NCBI GenBank assembly: GCA_949282255.1
Contig: CASDPA010000001.1
Location: 186,001 to 250,000 of the forward strand
From: an uncultured Spirochaetales bacterium
GTDB lineage: Bacteria; Spirochaetota; Spirochaetia; Sphaerochaetales; Sphaerochaetaceae
Direction: 5' to 3'
Length of the DNA stretch: 64,000 nucleotides
Shown here in pieces: positions 45,768-54,094 of this stretch; the stretch's first letter is position 1; each line of letters opens with the position of its first letter. The notes beneath the pieces were generated by a model. That model did not search any database. It was not told where the DNA came from and was given only the letters and a program-made list of their open reading frames with translations. The translations under genes were made by a program, and so were the position numbers.

Positions 45768-46857
45768 TTGTCGCCTCCCTGTTCAATCTTACGATTACCG
45801 GTTCTCCTCCTCTGGGAGCCCAAATGCGGTCCAGATCGGGCTCTATCGCCCTTATCGCGGCTTCTTCCGAACTGAAATATATGGTGTTTCCTTTTTCTGC
45901 TGCGACAAGGCTCCTGAGCTTGAGACGATCGTTTAATGCCATCATTCCTCCTTTGAAGCCTACAAGGATGGAAAACGGTCCTGTTATAAGGAACGAAGAA
46001 TACATTTTTCTCAGGTATGCAAGTTTTTCAGCCTCTTTTTTCTCTTTCATTGCTATTGTGGACCAGAAGGGGGCTGCAATTACTGAGGCACATTCCTCTA
46101 GTGTGAGATGCTCTTTCCTTAAAAGCAAATCAAGGATATATGTTATGACTTCGGTGTCCGTAAGCAGGTTGCATGAATAGCCATACATCTCTACAGATCT
46201 GCGGTTTGCATCATAAGACGAAATTTCTCCATTATGAACGACGGACAGGTCTAAAAGTGCAAAAGGATGTGCTCCTCCCCACCAGCCTGGAGTGTTTGTC
46301 GGATATCTGCCATGGGCGGTCCATGCATAGCCTGAATATTCCTCAAGACGATAGAAATCAGCAACATCCTCAGGATATCCGACTGCTTTGAAAACACCCA
46401 TGTCCTTTCCACAGGAAAAAACATACGAGCCTGTTATCGTATTGTTTATTCTGATCATGCACCTTGCCGTATACTCATCTTCGTCAAGACGGCTGTCCTG
46501 TATCTTATGGGGCAGGGGAAGGACAAAGTAACGCCATATGAGGGGCATGTCCGTTATCCCTTCTGTCTGCCTGACCGGGATTTTGGAAAGGTTGATTATG
46601 TCAAAATGCCTGTCCAGGAATCTTTCCGTTTCCTCCCTGGATGATTGATTGTCGTAGAAGATATGTACCGCATAGTAATTCTTATATTGCGGGTAAATGC
46701 CGTAACCGGCGAAACCTCCGCCCAGTCCGTTTGATCTGTTATGCATCACTTTGATGCTTTTGGCGATCCTGTCTCCTGATACAGGAGATGCGTCCTTTGA
46801 AAAGATGCCGCATATCGCACAGCCTGAAGGAATCCTCACTTCCCCTTCCTTTCTCAT
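45760..46857 (-). CDS. glutamate synthase glutamine amidotransferase protein (first part of a split GltB)
   Basis: A 365-residue class II amidotransferase that supplies ammonia to the synthase. The nucleophile cysteine lies in IPSGCAICGIF near residue 13, so a propeptide of about 12 residues must be removed; this is usual for the archaeal and clostridial stand-alone form. Other signs are RSNGLGGGFAGYGIYP and WTAHGRYPTNTPGWWGGAHPF and HNGEISSYDANRR. AAGGAGG lies 5 bases before the ATG. It leads a three-gene operon and has a leader terminator with an ANTAR-type hairpin. Confidence 0.92.
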   Translation of the reverse strand: MRKEGEVRIPSGCAICGIFSKDASPVSGDRIAKSIKVMHNRSNGLGGGFAGYGIYPQYKNYYAVHIFYDNQSSREETERFLDRHFDIINLSKIPVRQTEGITDMPLIWRYFVLPLPHKIQDSRLDEDEYTARCMIRINNTITGSYVFSCGKDMGVFKAVGYPEDVADFYRLEEYSGYAWTAHGRYPTNTPGWWGGAHPFALLDLSVVHNGEISSYDANRRSVEMYGYSCNLLTDTEVITYILDLLLRKEHLTLEECASVIAAPFWSTIAMKEKKEAEKLAYLRKMYSSFLITGPFSILVGFKGGMMALNDRLKLRSLVAAEKGNTIYFSSEEAAIRAIEPDLDRIWAPRGGEPVIVRLNREATNG

Positions 46858-46875
46858 GCATTCCTCCTTGGAAAT

Positions 46876-46926
46876 AAAAAAAAGGCGTCCAGGGAGAGAT
46901 GTCCTCTCCTTGAACGCCTTTGTTCA
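46876..46926 (-). promoter_or_regulatory. glutamate synthase leader: terminator with overlapping AAAGGC hexaloop hairpin (ANTAR-type attenuator)
   Basis: Minus strand. Terminator: an 18-position stem with one mismatch (46881-46921, five-base loop GACAT), then eight T and the ribosome site. Alternative hairpin at 46911-46926: TGAAC, loop AAAGGC, GTTCA, a perfect 5-bp stem that shares its loop and 3' arm with the terminator. Confidence 0.82.
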
Positions 46927-46933
46927 TGTTTCT

Positions 46934-46962
46934 GATTATTGGAAATAAGGAGTTTTTGTCAA
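46934..46962 (-). promoter_or_regulatory. promoter of the glutamate synthase operon
   Basis: TTGACA, 17-base spacer, ATAATC. Predicted start near 46927, at the very base of the leader hairpin. Confidence 0.6.
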
Positions 46963-46998
46963 GGAGGAAAAAATTTTTACATTTGTTTATGTTTGGTA

Positions 46999-47028
46999 TT
47001 GACCAAAAAAAAAGTACGGTTTTATAAT
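46999..47028 (+). promoter_or_regulatory. promoter of glnA
   Basis: TTGACC, 18-base spacer with an A9 run, consensus TATAAT. Predicted start near 47035. Confidence 0.78.
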
Positions 47029-47042
47029 CCGGGACAAGAAAA

Positions 47043-47091
47043 CAGCAAAGGCGCTGCAGATAAGGGCTATCTGCGGCGCTTTTCTTTTTTT
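47043..47091 (+). promoter_or_regulatory. glnA leader: terminator with overlapping AAAGGC hexaloop hairpin (ANTAR-type attenuator)
   Basis: Terminator: a 16-bp stem at 47047-47083 with two wobble pairs around AGGGC, then a T tract to 47091, directly followed by the GGAGG of glnA. Alternative hairpin at 47043-47056: CAGC, loop AAAGGC, GCUG. The same mutually exclusive arrangement as in the other three leaders. Confidence 0.82.
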
Positions 47092-47101
47092 GGAGGTTCC
47101 C

Positions 47102-48412
47102 ATGTCTAAGGATTTATCGGATATCAAGGCAATGCTGGAGGATTACGAAATCAAATTCATACGTCTCGCTTTCTTCGATATCTTCGGACAACAGAAGAAT
47201 ATAGCCATCATGGCCGACCAGCTTGACCATGCTGTGGAATATGGGGTTTCCTTTGACGCTTCAGCCATAGGTGGTTTTATGAATGTTAATGAATCGGATC
47301 TGTTTCTTTTCCCTGATCTTGATACATTTTCCAGCCTTCCATGGAGACCGTCCCAGTCTGGGGTTGCAAGATTTTACTGTTATATAAAATATCCTGATGG
47401 ACGTCCGTTTGAAGGAGATGGCAGGTATCTTTTGGCAACGATGGAAAAGAAGGCGAGAGCTGAAGGGTATTCGTTTCTCGTCGGGCCAGAATGCGAATTT
47501 TATCTTTTCGAGACGGACGATAAGGGCTTTCCGTCACGTATTCCGTTTGACCGGGCCGGATATTTCGACATGGCGCCTTTGGACAGGGGGGAAAATGTGC
47601 GCAGGGAGATTTGCTTTGCTCTTGAGAATATGGGCATAAAGCCCGAACGCAGCCATCATGAGCATGGACCGGGACAGAATGAGATAGATTTCAGATGTTC
47701 CTCACCGTTGAAGGCGGCAGATGATTTGATGTCTTTCAAAACAGCGGTTAAGGCGATTTCACAGGCTCATGGCCTTTTTGCCTCATTTCTTCCAAAACCG
47801 ATAAAGGGGGCGAGTGGAAACGGCCTTCACATGAATCTTTCCCTGTTTGAGAGAGGGAATAATCTGTTTAAGGATTTTTCCTCTTCTCATGATAGCAAGG
47901 CTTCTTCGTTCTTATCAGGAGTCCTCAGAAGGGTTAAGGAGATATCCGCATTCTCCAATCCTCTTGCAAATTCGTATGAGAGGCTTGGTATGAACGAGGC
48001 CCCATCGACTGTCAGCTGGAGCTGCCAGAACCGCTCCACTCTCATCCGTGTACCCTCTGCAAGGGATATGGACAGCCGGATGGAGGTCAGAAATCCGGAT
48101 CCTGCGGCAAATCCCTATCTTTTGATTTCCCTTCTGCTTGCTGCGGGCTTTGAGGGAATATCCGATGGGCTTGAGCTTTCCTCTCCTTTCGAGGGTAATG
48201 CCTATGAGGTAAGAAAGGATGGTGTTGAGATGCTTCCCAAATCCCTTGAGGAGGCTGTTGCCATAGCAGGAGCAAGCAATTTTGTAAGTTCCGTGCTGCC
48301 TAAAAGGATTTTGGATTCATACCTTGAAGAAAAGAGGCTTGAAGCTGAAGCCTATGATAATGCAAAGGATTCGCATCAATTTGTGATGGATTCGTTTTTC
48401 GATTATGTCTGA
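47102..48412 (+). CDS. glnA: glutamine synthetase type I
   Basis: Makes glutamine from glutamate, ammonia and ATP. ATG 47102 follows GGAGG by five bases and gives 436 residues, the short GSI-alpha size. Active-site motifs are GPECEFYLFE, EHGPGQNEIDF, GASGNGLHMNLSLF, the glutamate-loop region SCQNRSTLIRVP and RNPDPAANPYL. I see no insertion typical of GSI-beta and no adenylylation tail, so control is probably at expression level. It leads the operon glnA-ANTAR regulator-glnN. Confidence 0.94.
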   Translation: MSKDLSDIKAMLEDYEIKFIRLAFFDIFGQQKNIAIMADQLDHAVEYGVSFDASAIGGFMNVNESDLFLFPDLDTFSSLPWRPSQSGVARFYCYIKYPDGRPFEGDGRYLLATMEKKARAEGYSFLVGPECEFYLFETDDKGFPSRIPFDRAGYFDMAPLDRGENVRREICFALENMGIKPERSHHEHGPGQNEIDFRCSSPLKAADDLMSFKTAVKAISQAHGLFASFLPKPIKGASGNGLHMNLSLFERGNNLFKDFSSSHDSKASSFLSGVLRRVKEISAFSNPLANSYERLGMNEAPSTVSWSCQNRSTLIRVPSARDMDSRMEVRNPDPAANPYLLISLLLAAGFEGISDGLELSSPFEGNAYEVRKDGVEMLPKSLEEAVAIAGASNFVSSVLPKRILDSYLEEKRLEAEAYDNAKDSHQFVMDSFFDYV

Positions 48413-48435
48413 GGTCCTTGGACGGGAGGACGGCT

Positions 48436-48993
48436 ATGGAGAATATACTGCTGGTATGCCCTGTTTGCAGGCAAAGGGAGCTTGAGAAGCTTTTTGCCCC
48501 TTTGGGTGCGACCATCTTCATTGCCCATGGTGTTTGCGAGGCAAGAAAAAATTTATGTGACATGTCTTTTTCCCTTGTTGTGATCGAATCTCCTCTTGCT
48601 GATGGATCTGCCAGGGAATTGGCAGTTCAGGCTTCTGCTGATTCTTGCTCTGATGTCGTGCTTCTTTCTCCTCCTGTCCAGGTGGGACATTTTGTGCAGA
48701 CCCTTGGAAAATATGGGATATATACGGTTTCAAAGAATATCGGAGAAGAGGATTTATGGTTCCTTATAAATGTATTGAAGACAGCAAGAGGCAGGCTTGC
48801 GGCTTTGGAAAAGAAGAATCTTAAGCTGATGAAGAGGTTATCCGATGAGCGTATGCTCACAAAAGCCAAGTGTGTCCTTGCAAAAGAGCAAGGATTGACT
48901 GAAGAAGAGGCCCATCGCCTGATTGAGAAAAAGGCGATGGATGAAAGGATAAGCCTTTTGGATGCCGCAAGATATTTTATAAACGGATTTTGA
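48436..48993 (+). CDS. ANTAR-domain RNA-binding antiterminator with a degenerate receiver domain
   Basis: A 185-residue regulator. Residues about 1-115 have the shape of a response-regulator receiver, but the acidic pocket near the N-terminus is replaced by LLVCPVCRQ and the phosphoacceptor position reads VVIESPL, with glutamate where aspartate would sit. A coiled-coil (LAALEKKNLKLMKRL) leads to the ANTAR three-helix domain with AKCVLAKEQGLTEEEAHRLIEKKAMDERISLLDAA. Such proteins bind hexaloop RNA hairpins to block terminators. GGGAGGA precedes ATG 48436. Relatives encoded beside glnA occur in clostridia. Probable targets are the four leaders in this island. Confidence 0.9.
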   Translation: MENILLVCPVCRQRELEKLFAPLGATIFIAHGVCEARKNLCDMSFSLVVIESPLADGSARELAVQASADSCSDVVLLSPPVQVGHFVQTLGKYGIYTVSKNIGEEDLWFLINVLKTARGRLAALEKKNLKLMKRLSDERMLTKAKCVLAKEQGLTEEEAHRLIEKKAMDERISLLDAARYFINGF

Positions 48994-49018
48994 ACTTATT
49001 TCATCTGGAGGGATGATC

Positions 49019-51097
49019 ATGGAAAATGTACCGGCTATGTTCGCAAGCATGGTTTTTGATGACCATGTGATGAGGCAGATGTTGCCTAAAGGTGTCTATC
49101 TTTCGCTTAAGAAGACCATGTCCGAAGCAAGTGCTCTTGATGAGGATGTGGCTGATGTGGTTGCGGCCGCTATGAAGGATTGGGCCGTATCAAAGGGTGC
49201 CACGCATTTCACTCATTGGTTCCAGCCCATGACAGGAGTGACGGCGGAAAAGCATGACAGTTTCCTTTCGCTTGATAAGAACGGTTCAGTGATAATGGAT
49301 TTTTCCGGCAAGGAACTTATCAAAGGGGAACCCGATGCATCCTCATTTCCATCCGGCGGCCTCAGGGCGACGTTTGAGGCTCGCGGTTATACGGCCTGGG
49401 ATCCGACCAGCTATGCTTTCATCAAGGATGATACCCTCTGCATTCCCACGGCTTTCTGTTCTTATACTGGACAGATTCTCGATAAGAAAACCCCTTTATT
49501 GAGGAGTATGGATGCAATCAGCCGTCAAGCCGTCAGGGCGCTTGCTCTTTTTGGAAAGAATGTAAAAAGGGTAAGTGCGACGATAGGAGCGGAGCAGGAA
49601 TACTTTCTGATCGATAAGAAGGACTATGCAAAAAGGCTGGATTTGAGGCTGACCGGCAGAACTGTCATAGGAGCCCCTGCTGCAAAGGGTCAGGAGAAGG
49701 AGGATCATTACTTCGGATCCATCCGTCCTCGGGTAAAGGCCTTCATGGCCGATCTCGATCAGGAGCTTTGGAAGCTTGGCATTCCTGCCAAGACGGAGCA
49801 TAACGAAGTTGCCCCATGCCAGCATGAGATGGCCCCGATCTTCGATACGGCAAACAAGGCTACCGATGCCAACCAGCTTACCATGGAAGTTATGAAGAAA
49901 GTTGCGGAGCGTCATGGCTTTGCCTGTCTTTTGCATGAAAAGCCTTTCGATGGTATCAACGGATCGGGAAAACACAACAACTGGGCTCTTTCAAGCGATG
50001 AGGGTGAAAACCTCTTGGATCCTGGAAAAACTCCTGGAGAGAATGCGCAGTTTCTTCTTTTCTTAACTGCCATAATAGCCGCAGTGGATGAGTATCAGGA
50101 CCTTCTTAGGATAAGCGTTGCAAGTGCCGGAAACGATCATCGACTGGGAGCAAACGAGGCCCCTCCCGCCATCGTATCGATTTTTGTCGGGGAGGAGCTT
50201 GATGATGTGATCTCCTCGATAGTTGGGGATAAGACCGTTGCCACAGGAAAAACCTCGGGGCATATCGATATCGGAACAAGTGTTCTTCCAAAGCTGTCAA
50301 AGGACAATTCCGATAGAAACAGGACGAGCCCCTTTGCCTTCACCGGTAACAAGTTCGAGTTCCGCATGCCAGGATCCTCCTTCAACATTGCATGTACGAA
50401 TGTCATGTTGAATACTGCAGTGGCTGATTTTTTGGAGAGGTTCTGTACCGAGCTAGAAGAAGCTCACGATTTCAAACAGGCTTTGAACAAATTGGTTAAA
50501 AGGGAACTTATTGCCCACCGTCGAATTCTTTTCAACGGCAACGGTTATAGCAAAGAATGGGAGGAGGAAGCAGAGCGACGTGGACTTTCCAACTATAAAA
50601 AGACTCCAGAGGCGCTCATCCATTATTGCGATGATAAGAATGTCGGGCTGTTCAAAAGGCATGGCGTTTATTCCAAGCAGGAAATGGAATCGAGGATGGA
50701 GATAGGTCTGGAGGAATATCGCAAGGCCATACAGATCGAGGCTGCAGTGATGCTCGAGATGTTGAAAAGACAGATATTGCCCTCTGCCGTCGCATTTTCC
50801 AAGGATGTTACGCTTTCAATCAGTGCCAAGGATTCCATCGGGATACCCGCAAACGGAGAAAGGAGTCTTTGTACAAAGCTTTCTTCCGATATCGATTCTC
50901 TTTATGAGCGTATCGGTATTTTGGAAAAAGATCTTTCCGATGTCCCTTCGGGAATATATGAATCCGCCCGATGGTGTGCAGACAAGGTTGTTGCAAGCAT
51001 GGAGGCATGCAGGGAAAAAGCCGACGATCTGGAAAGGATCGTGGATAAGTCATATTGGCCTGTTCCCACATATTCCGACATCCTTTTTTATGTTTGA
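49019..51097 (+). CDS. glnN: glutamine synthetase type III
   Basis: The large GSIII form, 692 residues, found in anaerobes such as Bacteroides and clostridia. Motifs include HFTHWFQPMTG, EQEYFLID, KTEHNEVAPCQHEMAP, FDGINGSGKHNNWAL and NEAPPAIVSIF. The start is ATG 49019, seven bases after GGAGG; an ATG two codons earlier is too close to that site. It is the last gene of glnA-ANTAR-glnN. Two different glutamine synthetases under one leader is unusual. A terminator follows. Confidence 0.95.
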   Translation: MENVPAMFASMVFDDHVMRQMLPKGVYLSLKKTMSEASALDEDVADVVAAAMKDWAVSKGATHFTHWFQPMTGVTAEKHDSFLSLDKNGSVIMDFSGKELIKGEPDASSFPSGGLRATFEARGYTAWDPTSYAFIKDDTLCIPTAFCSYTGQILDKKTPLLRSMDAISRQAVRALALFGKNVKRVSATIGAEQEYFLIDKKDYAKRLDLRLTGRTVIGAPAAKGQEKEDHYFGSIRPRVKAFMADLDQELWKLGIPAKTEHNEVAPCQHEMAPIFDTANKATDANQLTMEVMKKVAERHGFACLLHEKPFDGINGSGKHNNWALSSDEGENLLDPGKTPGENAQFLLFLTAIIAAVDEYQDLLRISVASAGNDHRLGANEAPPAIVSIFVGEELDDVISSIVGDKTVATGKTSGHIDIGTSVLPKLSKDNSDRNRTSPFAFTGNKFEFRMPGSSFNIACTNVMLNTAVADFLERFCTELEEAHDFKQALNKLVKRELIAHRRILFNGNGYSKEWEEEAERRGLSNYKKTPEALIHYCDDKNVGLFKRHGVYSKQEMESRMEIGLEEYRKAIQIEAAVMLEMLKRQILPSAVAFSKDVTLSISAKDSIGIPANGERSLCTKLSSDIDSLYERIGILEKDLSDVPSGIYESARWCADKVVASMEACREKADDLERIVDKSYWPVPTYSDILFYV

Positions 51098-51115
51098 ATT
51101 CCTTTTCTTTTTTTT

Positions 51116-51145
51116 GGGGTCTGGAAGCTTTCCCGGCCCCTTTTC
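51116..51145 (+). terminator. terminator of the glnA-glnN operon
   Basis: An 11-position stem with one mismatch (GGGGTCTGGAA with TTCCCGGCCCC) around GCT, followed by TTTT. Confidence 0.75.
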
Positions 51146-51201
51146 TCGTTCATGGATGGACACAATGCAAATTGCATAATATTTTTATCATGGGTGGTCG
51201 A

Positions 51202-51711
51202 ATGATGGAAATTGTACCGGCATATGGAAGGATTGAAGATTTGAGACCTCTTTTTTCAGAGTATACGCAGATGCTCGTAAAAGGGGATCCTGGATTTTCC
51301 AAATATCTTGAGATGCAGGGATATGACGACGAGCTTTTGGATCCGGAGAAAAAATATGCCTTTTCCGATGGACGACTTTATCTTGCCTGTCAGGATGATT
51401 CTGTTGCAGGATGCATAGCTTTGAAAAGGTTGGATGAAGAAAGTTGCGAGCTCAAGCGGCTATATGTCCGGCCTTCTTTCCGGGGCAGGGGTATTGCCAA
51501 GGCCTTATGCCTAAAAATTATTGCAGATGCACATGATATAGGTTATCGGTGCATGTATCTCGATACTCTTCCTTTCTTGCAGGAGGCCGTAAGTTTGTAC
51601 AGGAAGCTGGGCTTTGAGGAAACGTCACAGTACAATGATAATCCCATCGTCGGTTCCATATTCATGAAAAAGATGCTTTCTGATATTTCTCACCAAGCAG
51701 TCTGTAAATGA
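51202..51711 (+). CDS. GNAT-family N-acetyltransferase
   Basis: A soluble acetyltransferase of about 169 residues. The acetyl-CoA site is visible as LKRLYVRPSFRGRGIAKALC, followed by LDTLPFLQEAVSLYRKLGF. The substrate is unknown. ATG at 51202 or 51205 seems best, with GGGTGG a few bases upstream acting as a weak ribosome site; an ATG at 51190 is possible. The last 50 bases overlap the end of the convergent AI-2E-family gene on the other strand. Confidence 0.85.
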   Translation: MMEIVPAYGRIEDLRPLFSEYTQMLVKGDPGFSKYLEMQGYDDELLDPEKKYAFSDGRLYLACQDDSVAGCIALKRLDEESCELKRLYVRPSFRGRGIAKALCLKIIADAHDIGYRCMYLDTLPFLQEAVSLYRKLGFEETSQYNDNPIVGSIFMKKMLSDISHQAVCK

Positions 51712-52771
51712 TCGTGCATACGGGTACAGCAAAAAGCATGCCCGCCAGTCCGAATATCGCACCTGAGATGGTGACAGCCAGAAATACGTATACGGAAGGA
51801 AGCCCAAGGGAAGATCCTACGACCCTTGGATAAATCAGATCTCCCTCAAGCTGCTGGAGCACGATGATAAAAATAAGGAAGAATATTCCTTTCAATGGAG
51901 AGATCACTGCGATCATGAACGCACCTATGACTGCGCTCAGCAGTGCCCCGTATATGGGAATCAATGCGGCGACTCCTGTAAGTGCTCCTATCATTGGTGC
52001 GTAAGGAAGGCGGAATATGAGCATTCCGACAAAACATATGCTTCCAAGTATCATTGCCTCAAGGCATTGGGCTGTGATGTATTTTGCAAAGATTTCGTTG
52101 GATAGTCTTCCCAAATGGGCCACCTTTCCAATTGTGTCCTCCTTCATTGTCATTTCCATAAGTTTTTTGATATGGGAAAGTATCCTCTCTTTTCCGGCTG
52201 TGAAGTATATTCCGAAAACAAGTGAGATGAAAAAGGTTATTATCGACCTTATTGTCAGAAGCATGGCAGAAAGGGTGCGGGATATCAGGGAAGGATATTC
52301 CCCTTTAAGCCAAATGGAGAATGTTTGCATCAGGTCAAGAAGATTGTCTTCAACCGATTTTACAGCCTGGAACAATACTGGATATTTTTCAAAATGCTTC
52401 TCAAGAGCATTGTAGTCTTCAAGAAAACTTGTGATTGATGAGGCTAGGATGGCTGTGGCCTTGATGAATTCCGGTATGACAATGACTATTACAAGTATGA
52501 GGACGATAAAGATTGAAAAGATGCCCAGTGCTATTGCAAGAGGTCTGACAGCTTTTGCATGTATGTTTATCTTTTTCAGCAGCTTTTCAAATTTTGTTGC
52601 AACCATGTTGATGATGAAGGCTATGCATATTCCTGCCGCTATCGGTATGACCACACCGTTTTTGATTGTTTTCATGAAAGGCGCAAATAAATTGAAATTG
52701 GTGAGCATGACATAAAATGAAATCAATAGTATTCCCAATAGCAGGTACGAAAGGAAGTTTTTTCTGGTCAT
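51662..52771 (-). CDS. AI-2E transporter (PerM) family membrane protein
   Basis: A 369-residue polytopic protein of the AI-2E/PerM family (former UPF0118). The signature C-terminal stretch is present: GALTGVAALIPIYGALLSAVIG, then QQLEGDLIYPRVVGSSLGL and FAVPVCTIIYRL. Members export autoinducer-2 or act in cation or proton antiport; the role here is not known. The start is ATG 52771, six bases after a TACATT box; an in-frame ATG five codons upstream lies before the predicted transcription start. It is divergent from sdaA. Confidence 0.88.
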   Translation of the reverse strand: MTRKNFLSYLLLGILLISFYVMLTNFNLFAPFMKTIKNGVVIPIAAGICIAFIINMVATKFEKLLKKINIHAKAVRPLAIALGIFSIFIVLILVIVIVIPEFIKATAILASSITSFLEDYNALEKHFEKYPVLFQAVKSVEDNLLDLMQTFSIWLKGEYPSLISRTLSAMLLTIRSIITFFISLVFGIYFTAGKERILSHIKKLMEMTMKEDTIGKVAHLGRLSNEIFAKYITAQCLEAMILGSICFVGMLIFRLPYAPMIGALTGVAALIPIYGALLSAVIGAFMIAVISPLKGIFFLIFIIVLQQLEGDLIYPRVVGSSLGLPSVYVFLAVTISGAIFGLAGMLFAVPVCTIIYRLLGEKYQKASFS

Positions 52772-52777
52772 ATCAGA

Positions 52778-52806
52778 AATGTACAAAAAAAGATTTTTGT
52801 ATGCAA
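52778..52806 (-). promoter_or_regulatory. promoter of the AI-2E-family gene, predicted leaderless
   Basis: TTGCAT, 17-base spacer, TACATT, then TCTGAT and the ATG. Confidence 0.68.
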
Positions 52807-52855
52807 TCCTTCAGCTTTTGACTTACTGTCGTCTCATCTTTTTGGTTCTGCGATA

Positions 52856-52885
52856 TTGTGATTAGTACGGTTTCGTTTTTATAAT
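52856..52885 (+). promoter_or_regulatory. promoter of sdaA, predicted leaderless
   Basis: TTGTGA, 18-base spacer, consensus TATAAT, then ATTGTC and the ATG. Confidence 0.7.
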
Positions 52886-52891
52886 ATTGTC

Positions 52892-54094
52892 ATGGAATCT
52901 TTGAGAGAGCTTTATAGGATAGGTTACGGGCCTTCCTCCAGTCATACAATGGGACCACGCAAGGCGGCGGAGGATTTCATTTCCAGGTATCCTGAGATAA
53001 AAGGGGTGAAAGCCGAGCTTTTCGGCTCCCTTGCAGCTACAGGGAAGGGGCACCTTACCGACAGGGCCATTCGTGAAGCTTTCAGCGAGAAAGGTATAAA
53101 TGTCGAAATATTTTGGTATCCCGACGTTTTCAAGAGCTTCCATCCTAATTGTCTGGGCATATCCTCTGCAGACGGAGAAATTTATGAAACGTATTATTCC
53201 GTGGGTGGAGGTAAGATCGTCCGCGAAAACGGGGGAGAGGCTGAAGCATCCGAAGTGTATCCTAACGACAAGCTTGGCAGCATGAAGAAACTTCTCGATT
53301 ATTGTGATACCGAGGGGCTGCAGCTGTGGGAGGTCGCATTGGATTTCGAAGGCCAGTGGATATTGGATTATATGAAAGAGGTCTGGGCAGTGATGCGGGA
53401 TGCCATAAACCGGGGGCTTGACAACGAGGGGGTTCTTCCAGGAGGGCTGAAGCTTGCAAGGAAGGCCTGCTTGGTGCATGAGCAGGCGCTTGCAACAAGC
53501 GGCGCTTTGGGAAATACGCTTATTGCCCATTCCTATGCATTGGCAGTAAGCGAGGAGAATGCTGGTGGGGGAAAAATTGTAACCGCGCCTACCTGTGGGT
53601 CCTGTGGAGTTCTTCCCGGTGCCCTATATTACATAATGCAGGAATATAAGATACCTGAAAAAAGGGTTCTGCGGGCTCTTTTGACCGCAGGTCTTGTAGG
53701 TAATATTGTGAAAACAAACGGTTCTATAAGCGGAGCGGAGGTTGGGTGCCAAGGAGAAGTCGGTGTCGCTTGTGCCATGGCCGGAGCTGCTGTTGCCCAG
53801 CTTCTCGGGGGGACGATACATCAGGTCGAATATGCCGCAGAAATGGGACTTGAACATCATTTGGGACTTACCTGCGATCCATTGAAAGGGCTTGTCCAGA
53901 TACCTTGCATCGAGCGCAATGGATTTGCCTGCATGAGAGCCGTCGATCATGCTTCCTATGCCCTGGTGGGTGATGGTAGGCATAAGATCAGCTTCGATGA
54001 TGTCGTTGAGGTGATGATGGAAACAGGGCATGCTCTTCCGTCTCTTTATAGGGAAACCAGCATGGGAGGACTCGCTAGGGTCTATGGAATCTAG
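52892..54094 (+). CDS. sdaA: iron-sulfur L-serine dehydratase, single-chain
   Basis: Deaminates serine to pyruvate and ammonia with an oxygen-sensitive [4Fe-4S] cluster. The 400-residue protein fuses the beta part (GYGPSSSHTMGPRKAA at residues 10-25, GSLAATGKGHLTD) and the alpha part, with cluster cysteines in APTCGSCGVLPG, VGCQGEVG and LTCDPLKGLVQIPC. No Shine-Dalgarno; the -10 box ends six bases before the ATG. Ammonia released here would feed the glutamine genes just upstream. The stop overlaps that of the TOPRIM-like gene. Confidence 0.95.
   Translation: MESLRELYRIGYGPSSSHTMGPRKAAEDFISRYPEIKGVKAELFGSLAATGKGHLTDRAIREAFSEKGINVEIFWYPDVFKSFHPNCLGISSADGEIYETYYSVGGGKIVRENGGEAEASEVYPNDKLGSMKKLLDYCDTEGLQLWEVALDFEGQWILDYMKEVWAVMRDAINRGLDNEGVLPGGLKLARKACLVHEQALATSGALGNTLIAHSYALAVSEENAGGGKIVTAPTCGSCGVLPGALYYIMQEYKIPEKRVLRALLTAGLVGNIVKTNGSISGAEVGCQGEVGVACAMAGAAVAQLLGGTIHQVEYAAEMGLEHHLGLTCDPLKGLVQIPCIERNGFACMRAVDHASYALVGDGRHKISFDDVVEVMMETGHALPSLYRETSMGGLARVYGI

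Noticed and set aside
43532-46857. Glutamate synthase broken by frameshifts
   Set aside because: Each piece begins with its own ATG and, for at least two, a clear ribosome site; cuts fall at domain borders, as in archaeal and clostridial relatives.
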